64,000 bases of DNA from positions 28,395,236 to 28,459,235 of the forward strand of contig NC_089782.1 of assembly GCF_040412425.1 (NCBI RefSeq). Reading direction: 5' to 3'. This DNA comes from Macrobrachium rosenbergii. Its lineage: Eukaryota; Arthropoda; Malacostraca; Decapoda; Palaemonidae. Made by a program: the position numbers and the translations under genes. Positions 12,901 through 26,800 of this stretch are shown here, one piece after another (within the stretch, counting starts at the first letter, position 1; every line of letters starts with the position of its first letter). The notes beneath the pieces are model-generated. The model was not told where the DNA came from. It made no database searches and worked only from the letters and a program-made list of their open reading frames with translations.

Positions 12901-15130
12901 TATGATATGAGAGTAATACCCTCCAAAAATATAATTCAGAATGTGATGTAAATCTTTTTTACATTTTCCACTTGTTTCCATAATTCTATTTCAAGGAAAC
13001 TTTTTGAGGATAGATGGTAGTCGTGAAAATTTAGGATGGCTAGTCACAAGCCAAGTCAGGGTTGGGTGGAGTAACCCCTCCTCCCAGTGTTCCATCACTT
13101 TATACATAGTCATAGGCAGTTAAGAATGGTCATCCACAAGCTATGTACAGGTTATACTGTATTGCCAAGGGAGTGAGTTGGCATCTCTTGCACTTGAAAG
13201 CATTGCTGGGATTTTTATGTAAATTAAATTGATGTAAGTTGGCAAAGTTTCTTCATATCTTGACTAAAACATGTTTAGTGTTTGGCCATTCTTGAATGTT
13301 TACTACTGCTCAGTTATGATTTGTATGAAAATGATAAATTACCATAAATAAAATGGAAACTTAATATTCCATCTTTTTTTCTACCATAGCATAATTTGTT
13401 CCTCGAGAAAAAACAAAGCAGCCCCTTGTATGTAGGAGTATCTTTCATGTGAGATGAAATTAGTCATTGAAACTTGGTAACATGAAAGTTAACTGGTTGT
13501 AGGGAGGTGATTTGGGAAACCATCAAGTGAAGACATTCTGTGAAAGCTTGCTGACTGCCTGAGACTTCTTTCATCGTTTTCCAGGTATGTATGGCATTTG
13601 TATTTTTTGTTCAACACAGATTTGAACAAGAAAAGAGAACAACAAAAGGTGTAAAGGATGTAAGCCTGCGTTAACTGCTTTATATCCTTTTTGTTACTGT
13701 GCCACTGTAGGGTAGGTAACCATCCCACTCTCTCAGACAATGCTGATCCAGGTGCACATCCACATTATCAATTACAGGCCATGCTCTTCCCACTCCACTT
13801 CAGGGAAGAAATCTTGGAAGCAGTCTCACAAAAGTTTCACTGGACTTGAATTAGGCACTTCGAGTGTACTCATGAACCAATATCTCCTAAATTACTCCCA
13901 TGACATGACTGTCCCGGACTCTTCCCCTGCTCATACTCTTGGTTAGGTATGCAGAGAAAAGTCCAATGATGTTTCCTTTCTGAACATTTCCTCTAATATA
14001 GCTGAGAAGAGTAAGATGTGGATGGAGTAAGCTGAAGAAATACAATCTCATATCTTCCTCCTCAGCCTCTCCTACTGCTTCTTCATTCCATGGGAAAAAA
14101 AAAGTGGTGGTGGTGGTCTTGGATGTCCTCTCACAAGAAGTTCTGACTCTTGAGTGAGACCTCTTTCTTTGGGGTTTGGTGATACCATTCACTCACATGG
14201 TGAGGCATCTACTGAGAAAGGGTTGACACAACGTTCTCTGAGCATGCTCAGAAACAGTCTCACATATTTCCTAAACATAGGCTGGGCTGTCTCAGACTCC
14301 TCCCCTTATCATACTTCTGCTGAAGTGCACCAAGAAAAGTCAGCACTACCTTCTCATTTGGCATGAGTATGATCCCAGATCTTGCACATGCAGACAGAAG
14401 GTTCAAATGCGACAGGTCCCTGCCATACAATACTGCTGGATATAGTGTCAACCTGTATGTATCTGACTGTATGAACCTAAAGGTGGTGTCTGATGCATCC
14501 AGAGCTGGATCGAGCATGTGCAATGGAGGGTTTTGATTCACTATTATCGAGGTAAGCTATGTGCATATGATTGTGCAGGCCTGAGTGTTCCTAGTTCATG
14601 CAAGACTTGATGTGCACATAAACAATAGCACATATGAGTGATTCTCTGTAGGTTCTAGGTCAGTTTCAACTGATCATATGAAAGTCTACAGGAATGTGGA
14701 CCACAATTTTGTGGTTGGAGCCAACTCAAAATCGTATTCAGTGAACGGTGCTGTTAGGTATGACTGTCCATGTCCAGTCCAAGAATGCTAATCAGAGCAG
14801 TGTGGTCTGTCAGCCTCTTTTTTTGTAAGAAGACCCAACTCTGGCCTTGGGGAATCTATACAGGACCTGAGGCTTTTTCTTTAGAAGCCATTCAAGCAAA
14901 GCTGGAAGGGAGAGATCCAGTTGGTTCATTGCAAGCTTGCTCCCGACGCAAGTGATTTGAAATTTTTTCCCTCAAAATTTTTTTCAAACTGCATGGCACA
15001 AAATTTAAATTCTCAAGTGAACCAGTCTGCATCACAACCCAAAACCTATTATTTTGCCTCACATGATTGGGACTGGAAGCAAGGGGTTAAGATATGACAC
15101 AGTGTCTCCTCTCATTTGGAGACAATTTTC
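12901..15130. other. Intergenic region, possibly the 5' part of a decayed DIRS element
   Basis: From about 13740 the base composition rises in GC and several short open frames appear on both strands, all broken. The segments around 13880-13990 and 14270-14370 resemble each other loosely (both contain a CTCCTCCCC/CTCTTCCCC motif followed by CATACT and AGAAAAGTC). This could be the gag-like region of the retrotransposon whose RT follows at 15557, but I cannot recognise a gag product. Confidence 0.3.
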
Positions 15131-16540
15131 AACAGAGTAGTTTTTTGCTATAGAACAGTCCAGTTCTGAGAACCTCCTACTCTTTGTGAAAGTAAGGCCG
15201 AAGTGGTGGTGGATAAGACATATAAGGACTCAAATCCATTGGTGCTCAACTTCAAACCCTCTAGGGCAATGAAGACTACTGCAGCCACAACTGTGTTCGG
15301 TTTCAGGGGGTGGCACCCCTCTGGTTAGTTAGTAATAAATGATTTGTTTAGGCTCCCCTCTGGGAAACTTAAAAAGGGAAAGGAGCCATTACCTTTTCCA
15401 GGATTCCTGGATATTGTGGCCCTTCAGATAAGATGAAGGGGATGTTGGAGAGAGATGTGCTATAAGTCTTATGATAACCAATCTCCAAGGCTGGATGCCT
15501 TTTCCTGATGGAGAAGGCAACCAACAGCTAGAGACCAGTTTTTGATATCTCTTCCTTGAAAAAGTTTGTCTTATAAACTCAAGATTGAAACAACATAGTG
15601 TATAGAGAGGAGGACTTCATGCTTTTGAAGGCTCTGTAGGATGCTTACTTTTACGTACCCATCCATCACTTCTCCAAAAAACATCTCCACTTTATCTGCA
15701 ATGAGATGGTTTATCTGTCAAAAGCATTCTGCTTCGGATTGGCAGCAGCCCTTCAGATGTCTCTCAGGTGTTCACTTTGGTGTTGGCTTGGCTTCATTTA
15801 CTGCATTTCTTTGCTGATTGGCTAGTTCTGGAACTCTTAAGAGGAGACTCAGTTGCTCCTGGACAGTGCTCTAAAACAGAAATTGCCTCCCCTCACTTTG
15901 TTACAACCTGTGGATTGTAAGTCAAATCTCAGACCCAAGCAGCAGGCAAAGTACTTGGGCATGCTTAGATGGAAGCAGTCTTTCCTTTGGACTCTTAGTA
16001 TCAACAGGCTCAGGGAGGTTTTGGCACAATTCGTTGCAACAGGAACAACCAGTTCAGCATTGGCACATAATCCTTGGTCACCTTTCATAACTGAAGAAGC
16101 TCATTCTCAGCATTCACTCAAGTGCCAACTGAAGCAACACTGGTCAGCCTCAAGAGACCCATCTTAGCTTTGAGAGGGAGGTCAGGGAGGGTCTCCGCTT
16201 GGTGGGTGGACACCAGGAGCCACCTGATGTGAGTACCCGTGAACTCTTACCTCCAGATATTCTTCCATTCAGATATCTATAAAAGGAGGCGTGTGGTGCA
16301 AACCTATGTGGCATGTACGCTTCAAGTGTATGGACAGAGGATGACCTCATCCGCACATGGTTTTGGAGTTTAGGAGCAATGCTGCTGGCCCTGCAAGTAT
16401 TCGGAAGTGTGTGATTGGCCACTCCACAACACTGATGAGCATCAACACGACCATGGTGGCACATCAATAAACAGGGATACACAGTCTTTCTTCACTGCTG
16501 TCACTCGGTAAGACAGATGCAAGAGTTGGTGGTTCACAGT
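15130..16540 (+). pseudogene. Decayed DIRS-type retrotransposon pol region (RT plus RNase H remnants)
   Basis: Conceptual translation across several frames recovers the order of a DIRS-like pol. A linker at about 15480-15600 resembles the segment before the RT palm. At 15639-15800 DAYFYVPIHHFSKKHLHF is followed by VYLSKAFCFGLAAALQ, matching the DAYFxIPIHxxSRKYLRF...FGLSTAPQ pattern of DIRS reverse transcriptases. At 15804-15830 HFFADWLVL stands where YLDDWLVL is expected. At 15910-16000 LRPKQQAKYLGM matches the LxPSQxxxYLGM block. At 16285-16400 CGANLCGMYAS and LGAMLLALQVF, then HINKQGYTV near 16460, match the RNase H domain. Stops and frameshifts separate the blocks, so it is dead. I did not find the tyrosine recombinase or methyltransferase that DIRS elements carry. 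Element ends are not defined. Confidence 0.75.
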
Positions 16541-17430
16541 GCCGCAACCAGGACATCCTTCATGGAGGTCTTGGCTCCACAAGTTTTTCCTACACATCTC
16601 ACACAAGCTCAAGACTGTGTTGCCATCCCTATCCCAGCCCATACAGGAAGTTACAGGTATCATCACTCCCCTACTCAATATCTTGACCAGGAATGTGACT
16701 TTCTTGTGAGAATCAACTTGCCAGTTAGTTGAATGACAAACTCGCACCTGAAAAACAAGTCTCTACATAAAAGGTGATGGTTTATATTTCCATAAACAGT
16801 TTTCAAAAGTGAATTGTAATTTCCTTTGGTATACAAACCAGCCTTTTTATTATAATCCTACTTCAACCACCAAGCTTAGCCCATGATGCTAAGTGTAAAA
16901 AAGTTAGGTGATGGCAAGGGAGTGAAGGTTCGGCGGCCCCCCCGCCCCTCACCCTCCTACCACCAGTTGACTACCTTGTTACCAAATAAAATTCAAATTA
17001 CTTTAAAAAATATATGTTCATCACATGTATATTAAAAAACATCGAAGCACCAATAACAAGTTATGAGAATCTGAAAGGATTTTCTGTCAGTTAACCGTTA
17101 AACTGCAGGTCTATTATAGGATGACAGGAGGAGTGTAAACTGCTGGAATAATACTTTAAGGAATCTGCCTCTCAGCCTATGAAGTCTGAGAAGGGATAGA
17201 AATGCTGTATATATATGGAGAGCAAATACCTTTGCAAAGCATGACTGAAGCTTCGTACTTTAATGGGATGGCAAGAATAATCCACTTGCTGAGGATCTAT
17301 GGACTTTTTACCCTATGGAGAGCAAAATCACACTGTCACCCCAAGACTGAAAAATTCTCTCCTCACCTATGGATGCCTTGCGAAGTTATAAAAAAAAAAT
17401 ATAGGAAACAAACGTATAACAAATTCTTTC
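16541..17430. other. Intergenic sequence between DIRS remnant and NF-YA 3' end
   Basis: The first 200 bp continue the moderate GC of the retroelement and may belong to it. From about 16760 the sequence is AT-rich and unremarkable apart from a short C-rich stretch near 16936-16955. Nothing coding is seen. Confidence 0.4.
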
Positions 17431-20400
17431 AGTAAAGTAACATTTATTATATAAAAAATATTAACAGCAACGGCACCATGACTGTCAAAATTTTCTCTTC
17501 TTGCAGAAGAAAATCAAACTTGCAAAATTTTCAATACAATTCTCTACAATGACTTTTCCAGCCCATTAATGACAAAATTGGACCTACAGAGCTGTAAATG
17601 GTGTAAAACAGTGGGCCACTTTTGCACAACAGAACATACCTGTTAAAAACAAGCTCAACAGATACTGTTCTATCAATGGATAAGATAACACAGAAACTGC
17701 AAGTTTGTCTACAATTAACAAAAATATAAATTGTCAAACATGATTTAACATTTACACTTAAAATTTTAATTCATTAAACTACAGCATGTCAGATGACCCA
17801 CAATCATGTTTCAGTGACAAACTACACTAACATCCAATCATCAAAAAACAGGAGCAGCTCACTTCAACATTACATTTGGGTATTTTGAAGTGCTTGTACT
17901 TGTATAAACTAATAAGTTAAATATCAATAAAGTATAGTACCGTAAATTGCAAAATCTGAATGAATACACTTGCACCACCCATTCTTAATAATAATGATAA
18001 TCCTGCAAAACAAGCTCTTACTTGACTTACACTCAATCTTAACAATTTTGCATTATAAATCCCATTGAAATAAGCAATCAAGCTACACACTCTTGTTTTT
18101 AAGTACATGTACAACAAACTACTTACAATGAAGCTATCAAACATTAAATTCATATCAAAATATACACCACTTTGCATAAAAAATTCAACTGTACAAATAT
18201 ACAATCAAGAGTAGTAATAATTTGAATGTTTCCATTTGAAGTATATTACCTATCTGATATAGAGACCATAGTGCACTGTAAAATGTCCCCTTTATAACAG
18301 AAAGTAACTACCTCCGTGACATAAGGCCACATTATAATAAGGCTGAGCCTTAAATGAAATGTTTCAAGAAATTTTTCTTTTGAAAGACATACTCTAGTTA
18401 GTGTTATCCTGTACTGTATTTGTAAGGACTGAAAAAATCTATTTCAGCCTAGAAACTTTTCTGCACTGCATATAGGACAAAAATAGTTATGGTACAACGC
18501 TCAGGAACTCTTACAGTGGTGTCAAAAATAAATGTAACTTACTGCAGACCAGTCATTGTATGTCATAAAAAACACCAGTTCTGAACTGTTTAACCAGTGA
18601 AAAGTAGAACAATCGCTACATGCAAGTAAAAATGTACACATTCTCTTCAACCCCTGGAACGCAATTGGAAATACTAGTGGTAAGACCAATAAAAAATGTT
18701 GGCAGGTATGACCTGTAGCACTCTGGGATCGCTGAATGATCAGAGTGGGCTACGTAAGGAAAGGTACAATACCAAATTCCTCTCAGATGACACCCTAGAA
18801 AGGGTGGGGGTGTAACTGTTTGCTGAAGGTAAACACAGTCTTGGCAGTATCCCTTACGACTCCAGTTATTGCTCTCTAACTTTCACTACTGCATTCTTTT
18901 TGTTTTTCCTATCTATTTGTTGCTTGCTGCTTAAACCTTGCTCCAGTTTTCCCCTCAAATGTAAAACCAATCCTCTAGGGCAAGGCAGAGTCCAGAAATG
19001 AAGTCTGCTTTTCACGATGAATCAAGGGAAGATGAAGGTATGAGCACTCAGCACATATCCCTCTGTAAAACTGTCAGTACCTAAAATGTTCTCAGTCTAT
19101 CCACTTTATAAATTTGAAATTTACTTGAATAAATCCAATTTCATCTTTTTATAACAGATCACACGAAGACTGAAATTTTAACAATGTAATCTGTCAAAAT
19201 ATTTTATAACTTCAACATGCCTAGTCAAAACATGAGACCAAGTAAAGTCCATTCCAGCCTATAACCAATGCCACAGAGGGAACAGGAACATAATGACAAA
19301 ATGTCAAAACCTGAACCTCAAGCACTGCAAAATATAAAACAAATTGCAAAGACAATTTTTGTAATTATGCATGACCTAGGAAATTTCTTCCAATTGCCAT
19401 TAAGTAATAGCACAATATGACCAACTGTGTAACTCCACACCAAACCATATCGAAAAACTGGGCCAAAAGTCTTGTTACTGCTGACCACAGTCTGTTCTCA
19501 AGGAAGAAGCCTATGATACACCTGTGAACTGCCTGACCACTGTCTGTTCTCATGGAAGTAGCCTATCCAACAAGCAATGGATACCTCCAGCTCTAACTAC
19601 AGGGCATTCAGGACTTCTGTACACCACGTGGGACGAGCAAAAGACTGAAATCCAGGTGCCCAGGAATAATAGACCAGTACTGTATATACTTATGAAAAAT
19701 TAAGCCAAATTAAGAGATCAATATCTCGCAAAACCTAGCTTTACAGCATACTGAAGTCTAGTTAAAAATGACTTAAGACTCATATTACAACAGCATTATA
19801 GTGATTCACTCCCCAGTAGAGTCTTGACATGACTGGTTTATCAGCCAATAAGCTGAAAATTACTTTAATAGACTTTTGTTTGCAAACATACAATGAAAAT
19901 CATACCCTATTTTAATAAGATCCAGCTTCTTAAAAACTTGATGTTTGGATACTGATGGTGAAGATTCTGACAGAACTTCCTTTTTAGCAGTTTTACTCCT
20001 AGAATTAGCATTCGCCACTGGTTATGCGAAGTGGAAGCCTGACACTTGTCAGAGCAGTATATCACCCGTCACAGCAAAACACCACTCTCACAAAGTAACC
20101 GTAGCTAGTACTCCATCAGGAAGTCTCAGCAATTGTGAATTATTACTAGAACTTACACTGTGTTAAAAAAACTCCATAAATAAGGAATTGACTGTGCAAT
20201 CAAACCTAACCTAGAAGTGACTTAGTATTCACTGGAAAATTAAAAATTACTTTTTGTAATAATATTGAGATCTTTTGAAAAGCATCCTAATGGAATAACA
20301 ATTTGACAAAGGGTCTATAAAATTTTTAAATGTCCAGACAGAAACAGATTTACCGGTTAGAAAATTCACACAATACTGGTCTACAGTATTAATTTTCTAC

Positions 20401-20817
20401 TTTGTAACAAACAAATCATGAAAGGTACAGGAAATGGAAAACATTTCTCCCAAATTAACTGGGATGCAAATGCAATGAAAAGAATCAAAGTAACATGAGC
20501 AATAATAGACACCAACTTCATATGCCTATAAACAAACAATACGGACAATAACGTTGCTTTTGTTGCATCTCTGTAGGGGAAAAAGAAACAGACATTCAAA
20601 TGTAATACACAGTGTATAGAAAGCTTTTTCAATCTTCATTATAATGATAGCCCAAAGACAAACTTGTCCAGTGATACATTACCCATACCCTAAACCTCCA
20701 ATTCTTCTGCTTGATTTCCCAACATCTCACCTTATAAATATTTTCAAGCTGGAAACTATTCAAATGAAAAATACAAAATTCTATTTACCTGAAGTATGCT
20801 AAGCATTTCAAGTAGTC
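17430..20817 (-). other. Probable long 3' UTR of NF-YA
   Basis: AT-rich non-coding sequence directly following the NF-YA stop codon on the minus strand. No intron signals or protein-like frames are evident. Its extent is inferred; the transcript could end earlier. Confidence 0.35.
17443..17448 (-). terminator. Candidate poly(A) signal (AATAAA on minus) for NF-YA
   Basis: TTTATT on the plus strand reads AATAAA on the minus strand. The AT-rich stretch 17449-20817 upstream of it has no competing gene, so a 3' UTR of about 3.4 kb ending near 17425 is plausible. Nearer signals could also be used. Confidence 0.3.
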
Positions 20818-20889
20818 TCAGCTGACAAAAACCTTAGCTTCTGTTACTCGGCCTTGTACATCACCAGTTATTAATTCCTCCATGCCATT
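20818..20889 (-). CDS. NFYA: NF-YA exon 10 (terminal coding exon)
   Basis: Encodes residues 263-285, ending KVFVS then TGA at 20818-20820. The acceptor CTCTTTTGCAG precedes it, and phase 0 matches the end of exon 9. Confidence 0.8.
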   Translation of the reverse strand, partial: NGMEELITGDVQGRVTEAKVFVS

Positions 20890-23800
20890 CTGCAAAAGAG
20901 AAAATTTAAAGTCCTAAATGACAGAACTAAAACATCGAATTGATTTGGATATAAGCCATAAAAAAAAAATGAAAAAAAAAAAAAAAAAAGTTTTTAATTC
21001 TAACCCATAGGTTATGAGCAACTGCTTAAGCTGTTTTGACTTGAAACATCTGAATGTGGTTTTAATCAGCACAGAACATGAGGGTGAGTTCATCTGTTAT
21101 TAGTTTCTACTGCTTCCTATTAAATTTATCATGCTAACTTTATAGAAAACCATTAATAAAGGAGGACTATGGAATTTCTAAATATTAATAGTAGGGGGAC
21201 TAAGTGAATTACATCATAACAGCTTTAATCTGTGCAAACAGCTCTACAGCTGCCTCCACTTGATGGATGTTTTAAGATTTGGAACCAACATGGAACACAA
21301 TGAAAGCAAATTTAACATTTTCAGTAGCACTGTTGATGCAACAAATTTTTAGAGACTACAAGTCACCAGAACAATTAAGACATTTGCACCATTCAAACAT
21401 TTATCTTTCAGGAATTAAACTGACACAGAGAAGATGGATAATAATACAATGCACTAAAAACACTGGCACACAACAGTTGTGATAGGTTTAAAATTTAAAG
21501 AGAAATCCAAGAAAAGTGTAAGGTTAAGAAAAACCAACGGTACTTCTTCAACATACATTATACTGGAACCTGAAAAAGATTGACAGAAGCCTAGAAGATG
21601 GCTTGTGTGATTGACAATTGATGCAAAGTCTTCCTAAAACGTGTCGGAAAGACGAATTTATGAAGCATCCATATTCCACAAAAAAAAATAAAAAAAGGAG
21701 TACATCATTATTACCATCATAAACCAGCTTTACCAGACTACACATTTCAATGACTGCCCCAAAGAATTCATTCTCAACAGAGGTGAAATTTGCGGCAAGA
21801 CAGATTGGATGGCTACATAAGACATAACCAAAGGAATGGGACAAAAGGCAAATAAGTTGAGAGAGCTGGATAGTCAAGTGGGAGAAGCCTGGGGAACAAG
21901 AAATGTAAAAGGTATGGCCAGGGGAACGTAAAATGTAAAAGGTTTGAGTCAGTGAAGCTGGGCAGAAGGGCCACTGTTACTGCCTCTAAGGCGGCTTAAC
22001 ATCATCATAAAACACACACACACAATATCACAACATAATATACTGGTCAGTAAGGGAAATGAACGATGTGGCAACTTCCAAAACCTATGTCAGCACACGT
22101 TGCCTAGTGTAAATTAAGGCAACACTCCTGAATGTTTTTGTTTTTCTTTTGAGTATCTGATGGGCGGTTGTTTAAAATAAAGGGTACTAAACATAACAAG
22201 CTGTCTGAGTTACCATGATAATAAGTGTTTTTTTTGTATTGGCTATGACTAAAGCTCTATTTTGATAACAATGAAAGTGACGTACGTATTGTTTTCTGTG
22301 TTCTATAGCAACTAGAAAGACCATTCATTTTTCGAGAAGAGAAAAATTCTATACTGTACTCTAGGATTTTTGAAAATATACAGTAATTTTCATTATAATT
22401 ACACTCTCCAATATACAGTATAATAAACTGTAATGGTTGCTTGTCAAAAATACGCTAAAACATCATAACATAACGAGGAGTGTAGTAGCAAAAATACAAT
22501 ATCCTCTACCAGGTCCAAAAACAAGCCTGTTATACCCAACTCCCTCCCCACCCATGTGTGATAACTGACACACCCACTACCCCTGGTACTACCACACCAC
22601 CTATTCATCAGGCAAAATGCTATGTCACGCAATAAAATTAACTTTGATAGTTTATAACATAATAACAAAGAGAAAGAAGGAAAAAATATTTTGATAATAC
22701 ATGCATGAAGTAATTACAAAGGCGTTGGTAAAGTTATGTATTAGATTCTGAAGGGCAGCATTTTTGTCAAGACAGCCACAACACTGGGCTGTTATAAAAT
22801 GATATTGATGCATTTCTCAGGTTAAGGAAATAGATAAAGTAATTGGTAGAGAGTAGAACAAATGGTGCTGAGGGGACACTGAAAAGAACCTTTAGTACCA
22901 CCTACAGTATGCACACTTCAAGTAATAACCCTCTCATGGGTTACAGGAGATTTAAAGCAACTTAAGAGTGACTATACATTCTGAAAATTTGTACTTTCTC
23001 ACCTGTAATCCAAGGCCTCCGAGGTTTTCCATCATACTCTCTTCTCTGAAAAAGAAATGGAAAATTTGAATTTTGACCTGAATCTTAAGAGGAAATACTT
23101 CTTAATATATCTAATACTTATCAGAAATAAATATGCAATTAAGCTACACCAGAAATATTTTAAACTTTCAGGATACAGTGATGTTCAAGAGGTGATTTGG
23201 TACTAATAAACACAAAACAAGAAAACAATTAAGTTACCCCAACATCACTCAAAAGTAAATTCTGACAGTATTCCTAACAAGTAAAAGGACTTAAGATTTT
23301 ACCACTGAAATGCACAAATGACTAACTGAAATACACATTAAGGATTAATGCGTTGGATTATGAATTTTTCCCAATGCTGACACATTAAGATCATAAATTA
23401 AGCAGAATAATGCAACAATTGGCAATATTAAGCCTAAGAATGAAGAGGAAACCCTTCAGCACACAATTAATAGCCACTTCATCATGAGAATTTTATGCTG
23501 TTGTTGTCAAACAAATTTATGAATGACTGAAGTATGGTCATGGTATCAAGGTGCTTGGTGATTAAATGCATATACTACATATTATTCACATAGATTATAA
23601 AATTTCTTGTGACATTCCTGTTCTGAGCATGCCCTCTACTAGTTCTTGAGTTAAATAATCATTAGTAGCAAAACTACACCTGATTGTGTTTGACAAATGA
23701 ATTAATTTAGCACTACATAAATGCAAACTTATTTGTATGGGTACACAATCCACCCTCACTTTCTTCACTGTTCTCGAACTATGAAACCTATCATGTTCAT

Positions 23801-26800
23801 TTTTAAAATTCATGTTTTTAAGATTATAACTGCGATCATTCTCTAGACCTTACGTTTTTAAAAAAAATTTGTGTTAACTGAAATTCCATATACTACATTT
23901 CATAATATTTATATAATAATTGATCTTTTTGGTGATTGATATCTTGGGTAAATGTCCTGTCTACAATTTTCACTCCTCTCGAGATTGTTTCTTAATGTCT
24001 TTTAAAAAACTTTCCAACATCAAAACATAAATTATTGAGTTCTTGGAAATTTTAAAATTTAACACAACAGTATGCATGCAATGATACCACAAAAAACATG
24101 GGATTTACACAATGGGTAAAACGGAGGAGGGGACTTGTCACTGTGCTGTGATGAAACAAAAGAAATTGTAACAGTCCTCGCTACAAGTAGGTCTTGTTCA
24201 TAAACACCAGTTAATTATAGGCCGGCCATAAAGACATATCACATTTTGCACACTGAGTTTAGTACAAGCACAACTTGAGCAATCCAGTATAGTGGAACTT
24301 GAGTGACTCAATATAGGTATAACTTCCAAGATACTTTACTGCATAAAGTCCAAACAAAATGTTTTGTTTCCTGCCTTACTTTGTGTCCTTTACCTTTTGT
24401 CTCTTCCTCCAATTATCAACTCTCACTTTGAAACAAATTGTCCACACAAACCCTGTGAGAGGCGTCAACTATAACTCAGTGGTTTAGTTAAATCACTTAA
24501 CGATACCAAGTGCTCTAGGCTCTGTGACTGGTATCAAATCTGTGTACTATCTGCCATCAGCCAAATTTGATTTAGCTAAAGAAGAACCAACATCTTTCCA
24601 CAAACTGTCCCTCATCTGGCCCTTTTACCACATCCATCACTAGTAATCAGATGGCTAAGACCAAGATGAAACCAGTTCTTCCTTTATCAGCATCTAGCCC
24701 GAGTCTTGATTGACCGGTTGATCTCTGGTCTTATTTATATGTTACCGTATCTCACAACCGAGTACATTCAAATCTACTGTCATTTGTCATATCAGGTTGT
24801 TCAAGATGGCACTGTCCTGGCTGGTAACAGCACTCTCTTGCTAATACTGTAAGTTCTGGCCAATTGATTTTGGCTGATGGGGGCTTACTAGCAGACTCAA
24901 AAAATGCCATACCTTCTAACAAATCTAGAAAAGTTAGGTGCACCCTATATGCTCTTCTACTACAAGGACTTTACTATCTGGTTCCACAATTCAGTCAGGA
25001 AATTCTGAACAATGCTGGAAGATACGTTAGGAGAGTTTCTCTGAAGGGTCTTCAAAACTATACTCCTTGTTGCAGCCAGTTCATAATCTTCAAGCGTATT
25101 TATCTTTGACTAAAATTTAGGAAAATTAATTTTTGTCTGGGAAAGGCTCCAGCCACCAAAACGGGTCCACATTATATCAATACCAGTATGACATTTAGGC
25201 AATGTACATAAAGAACAGAATTCTGGTTATTATGAAACAAAATTCCCCTATTACTGTACAAAACCTGAATGTGAGGATTAACATTATCCTTTATTACAGT
25301 TATTAGTCTCCCCCAGATGCTTTACATCCTACGTTTTGCTACATTGACTGTAATACTTCAACAGTTATGAGCCACACTTAGCTGTCTTATAGCAATTGGC
25401 AAAGTTCTCAAACCTTAGGTTGTGCCATATACTTGAACCATAGCATTCCACAGAAGTTGGTCTGAGGTCTCTTACCTGAATAAACTTTGGGAACAATGAA
25501 GCTATTAAAATTAACTTCAGCCTTGTAACAAATGTGCCGCAAATGTGAACATTGCTCACATACTTGATAAAACTCATCAATTACTCATCATTTCCTGATG
25601 TACCTCAAACCCAATGCTGCAGTACATCTACTGTACATACCACCCCTCTAACAGAAGTTGCTATCTTTTGTTAAATCACCGCACAGTGGTAAATGACTTT
25701 TCTGACTTGAACACAGTTAATGATGTTGGTGACAAAAAGAAAAGTTTATTTTTTCAATAGCAAAACTTATCTGTTCAATGCAAACCCATTACTTTCACAC
25801 AACCTTTTAGCATCCATGCAGATCATGAACACTTCATTCTTAGAAGGAAAGATGACATCCTGTTTTATACCAGTGTATGGAAAATGCACAACTGGTTCCA
25901 GAAGTCCATCAATAGCATAAGCTGGATCACTAACTGTGTTGTGTTACCTACCAACTATGAAGGAGCTGAAGCACAGGAAGAGAGCATTTTGTGTAATAGT
26001 GCTTCTGTATTTAACACAAAATACAAAACAATGATGGAAAAAATCTAAAAACAATCATATGGGAAAAAACACTGACCATAACACTACAATATTATAGAAC
26101 TCTTTACTATGAAATGATAATGAAACACTCAAAAGATAAATGAAATATATAGAGAAATAAAAAACAAGCAAAGACCTGGAGTAAAACTTCCAGCTGTGAC
26201 CAAGCCGACAAGACATTAAATCAATGACCTAGTCTGCCAATGGTGGACCTCTGAAACTAGTTGTGCTTGCACAATGCACCAGTAGTTAGCATGACATCTT
26301 TCTTTTTAGAATTAAGTGCCCGAAATTCATGCAGACACATACAGGCCTTGTATAAGTAATGGGCTTCTGGTAAAAGAAAATTTATTATAGGACAAAACTA
26401 CATTTATACATGGCTTTCCCATGCACAGGTGTTCCATCCCAAATGTTGCACTGGTGGGAGTAATTATTGCAGTGGCATAAGCAAGTGCAAATTTTGTCTA
26501 CAAATACACACTCGAAGGTTTTTATTGTTCCTGATAATATGGTTCTTACTCCCAATAATACTGGGTTCTCACTCCCCACGACAATAGTTAACAGCTGCAG
26601 ATACAGCGAGAGCTACAACGGTATTTGTGTTAGTGAGAACATGAAGATGACTTATCCAACTGTGTACTGAAGGTGTTGAGAAACTAGCCGAGTAACAACA
26701 ACTTTGCTCTTATCTCTTATAACAAGTGATGCAGGAAATGGTATCAACTGCAACTCACCTGGAATGGTTTGAGTCAGAGAAGTTATTATTGCGGTTGTTA

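Noticed and set aside
21890..22020. Short duplicated GGGGAAC...AATGTAAAAGGT motif
   Set aside because: Two imperfect copies of about 25 bp next to a CA run; too little to define an element.
24465..24550. Functional tRNA gene
   Set aside because: A- and B-box-like motifs exist, but no good acceptor stem or anticodon arm could be folded by eye; listed only as a tRNA-like repeat.
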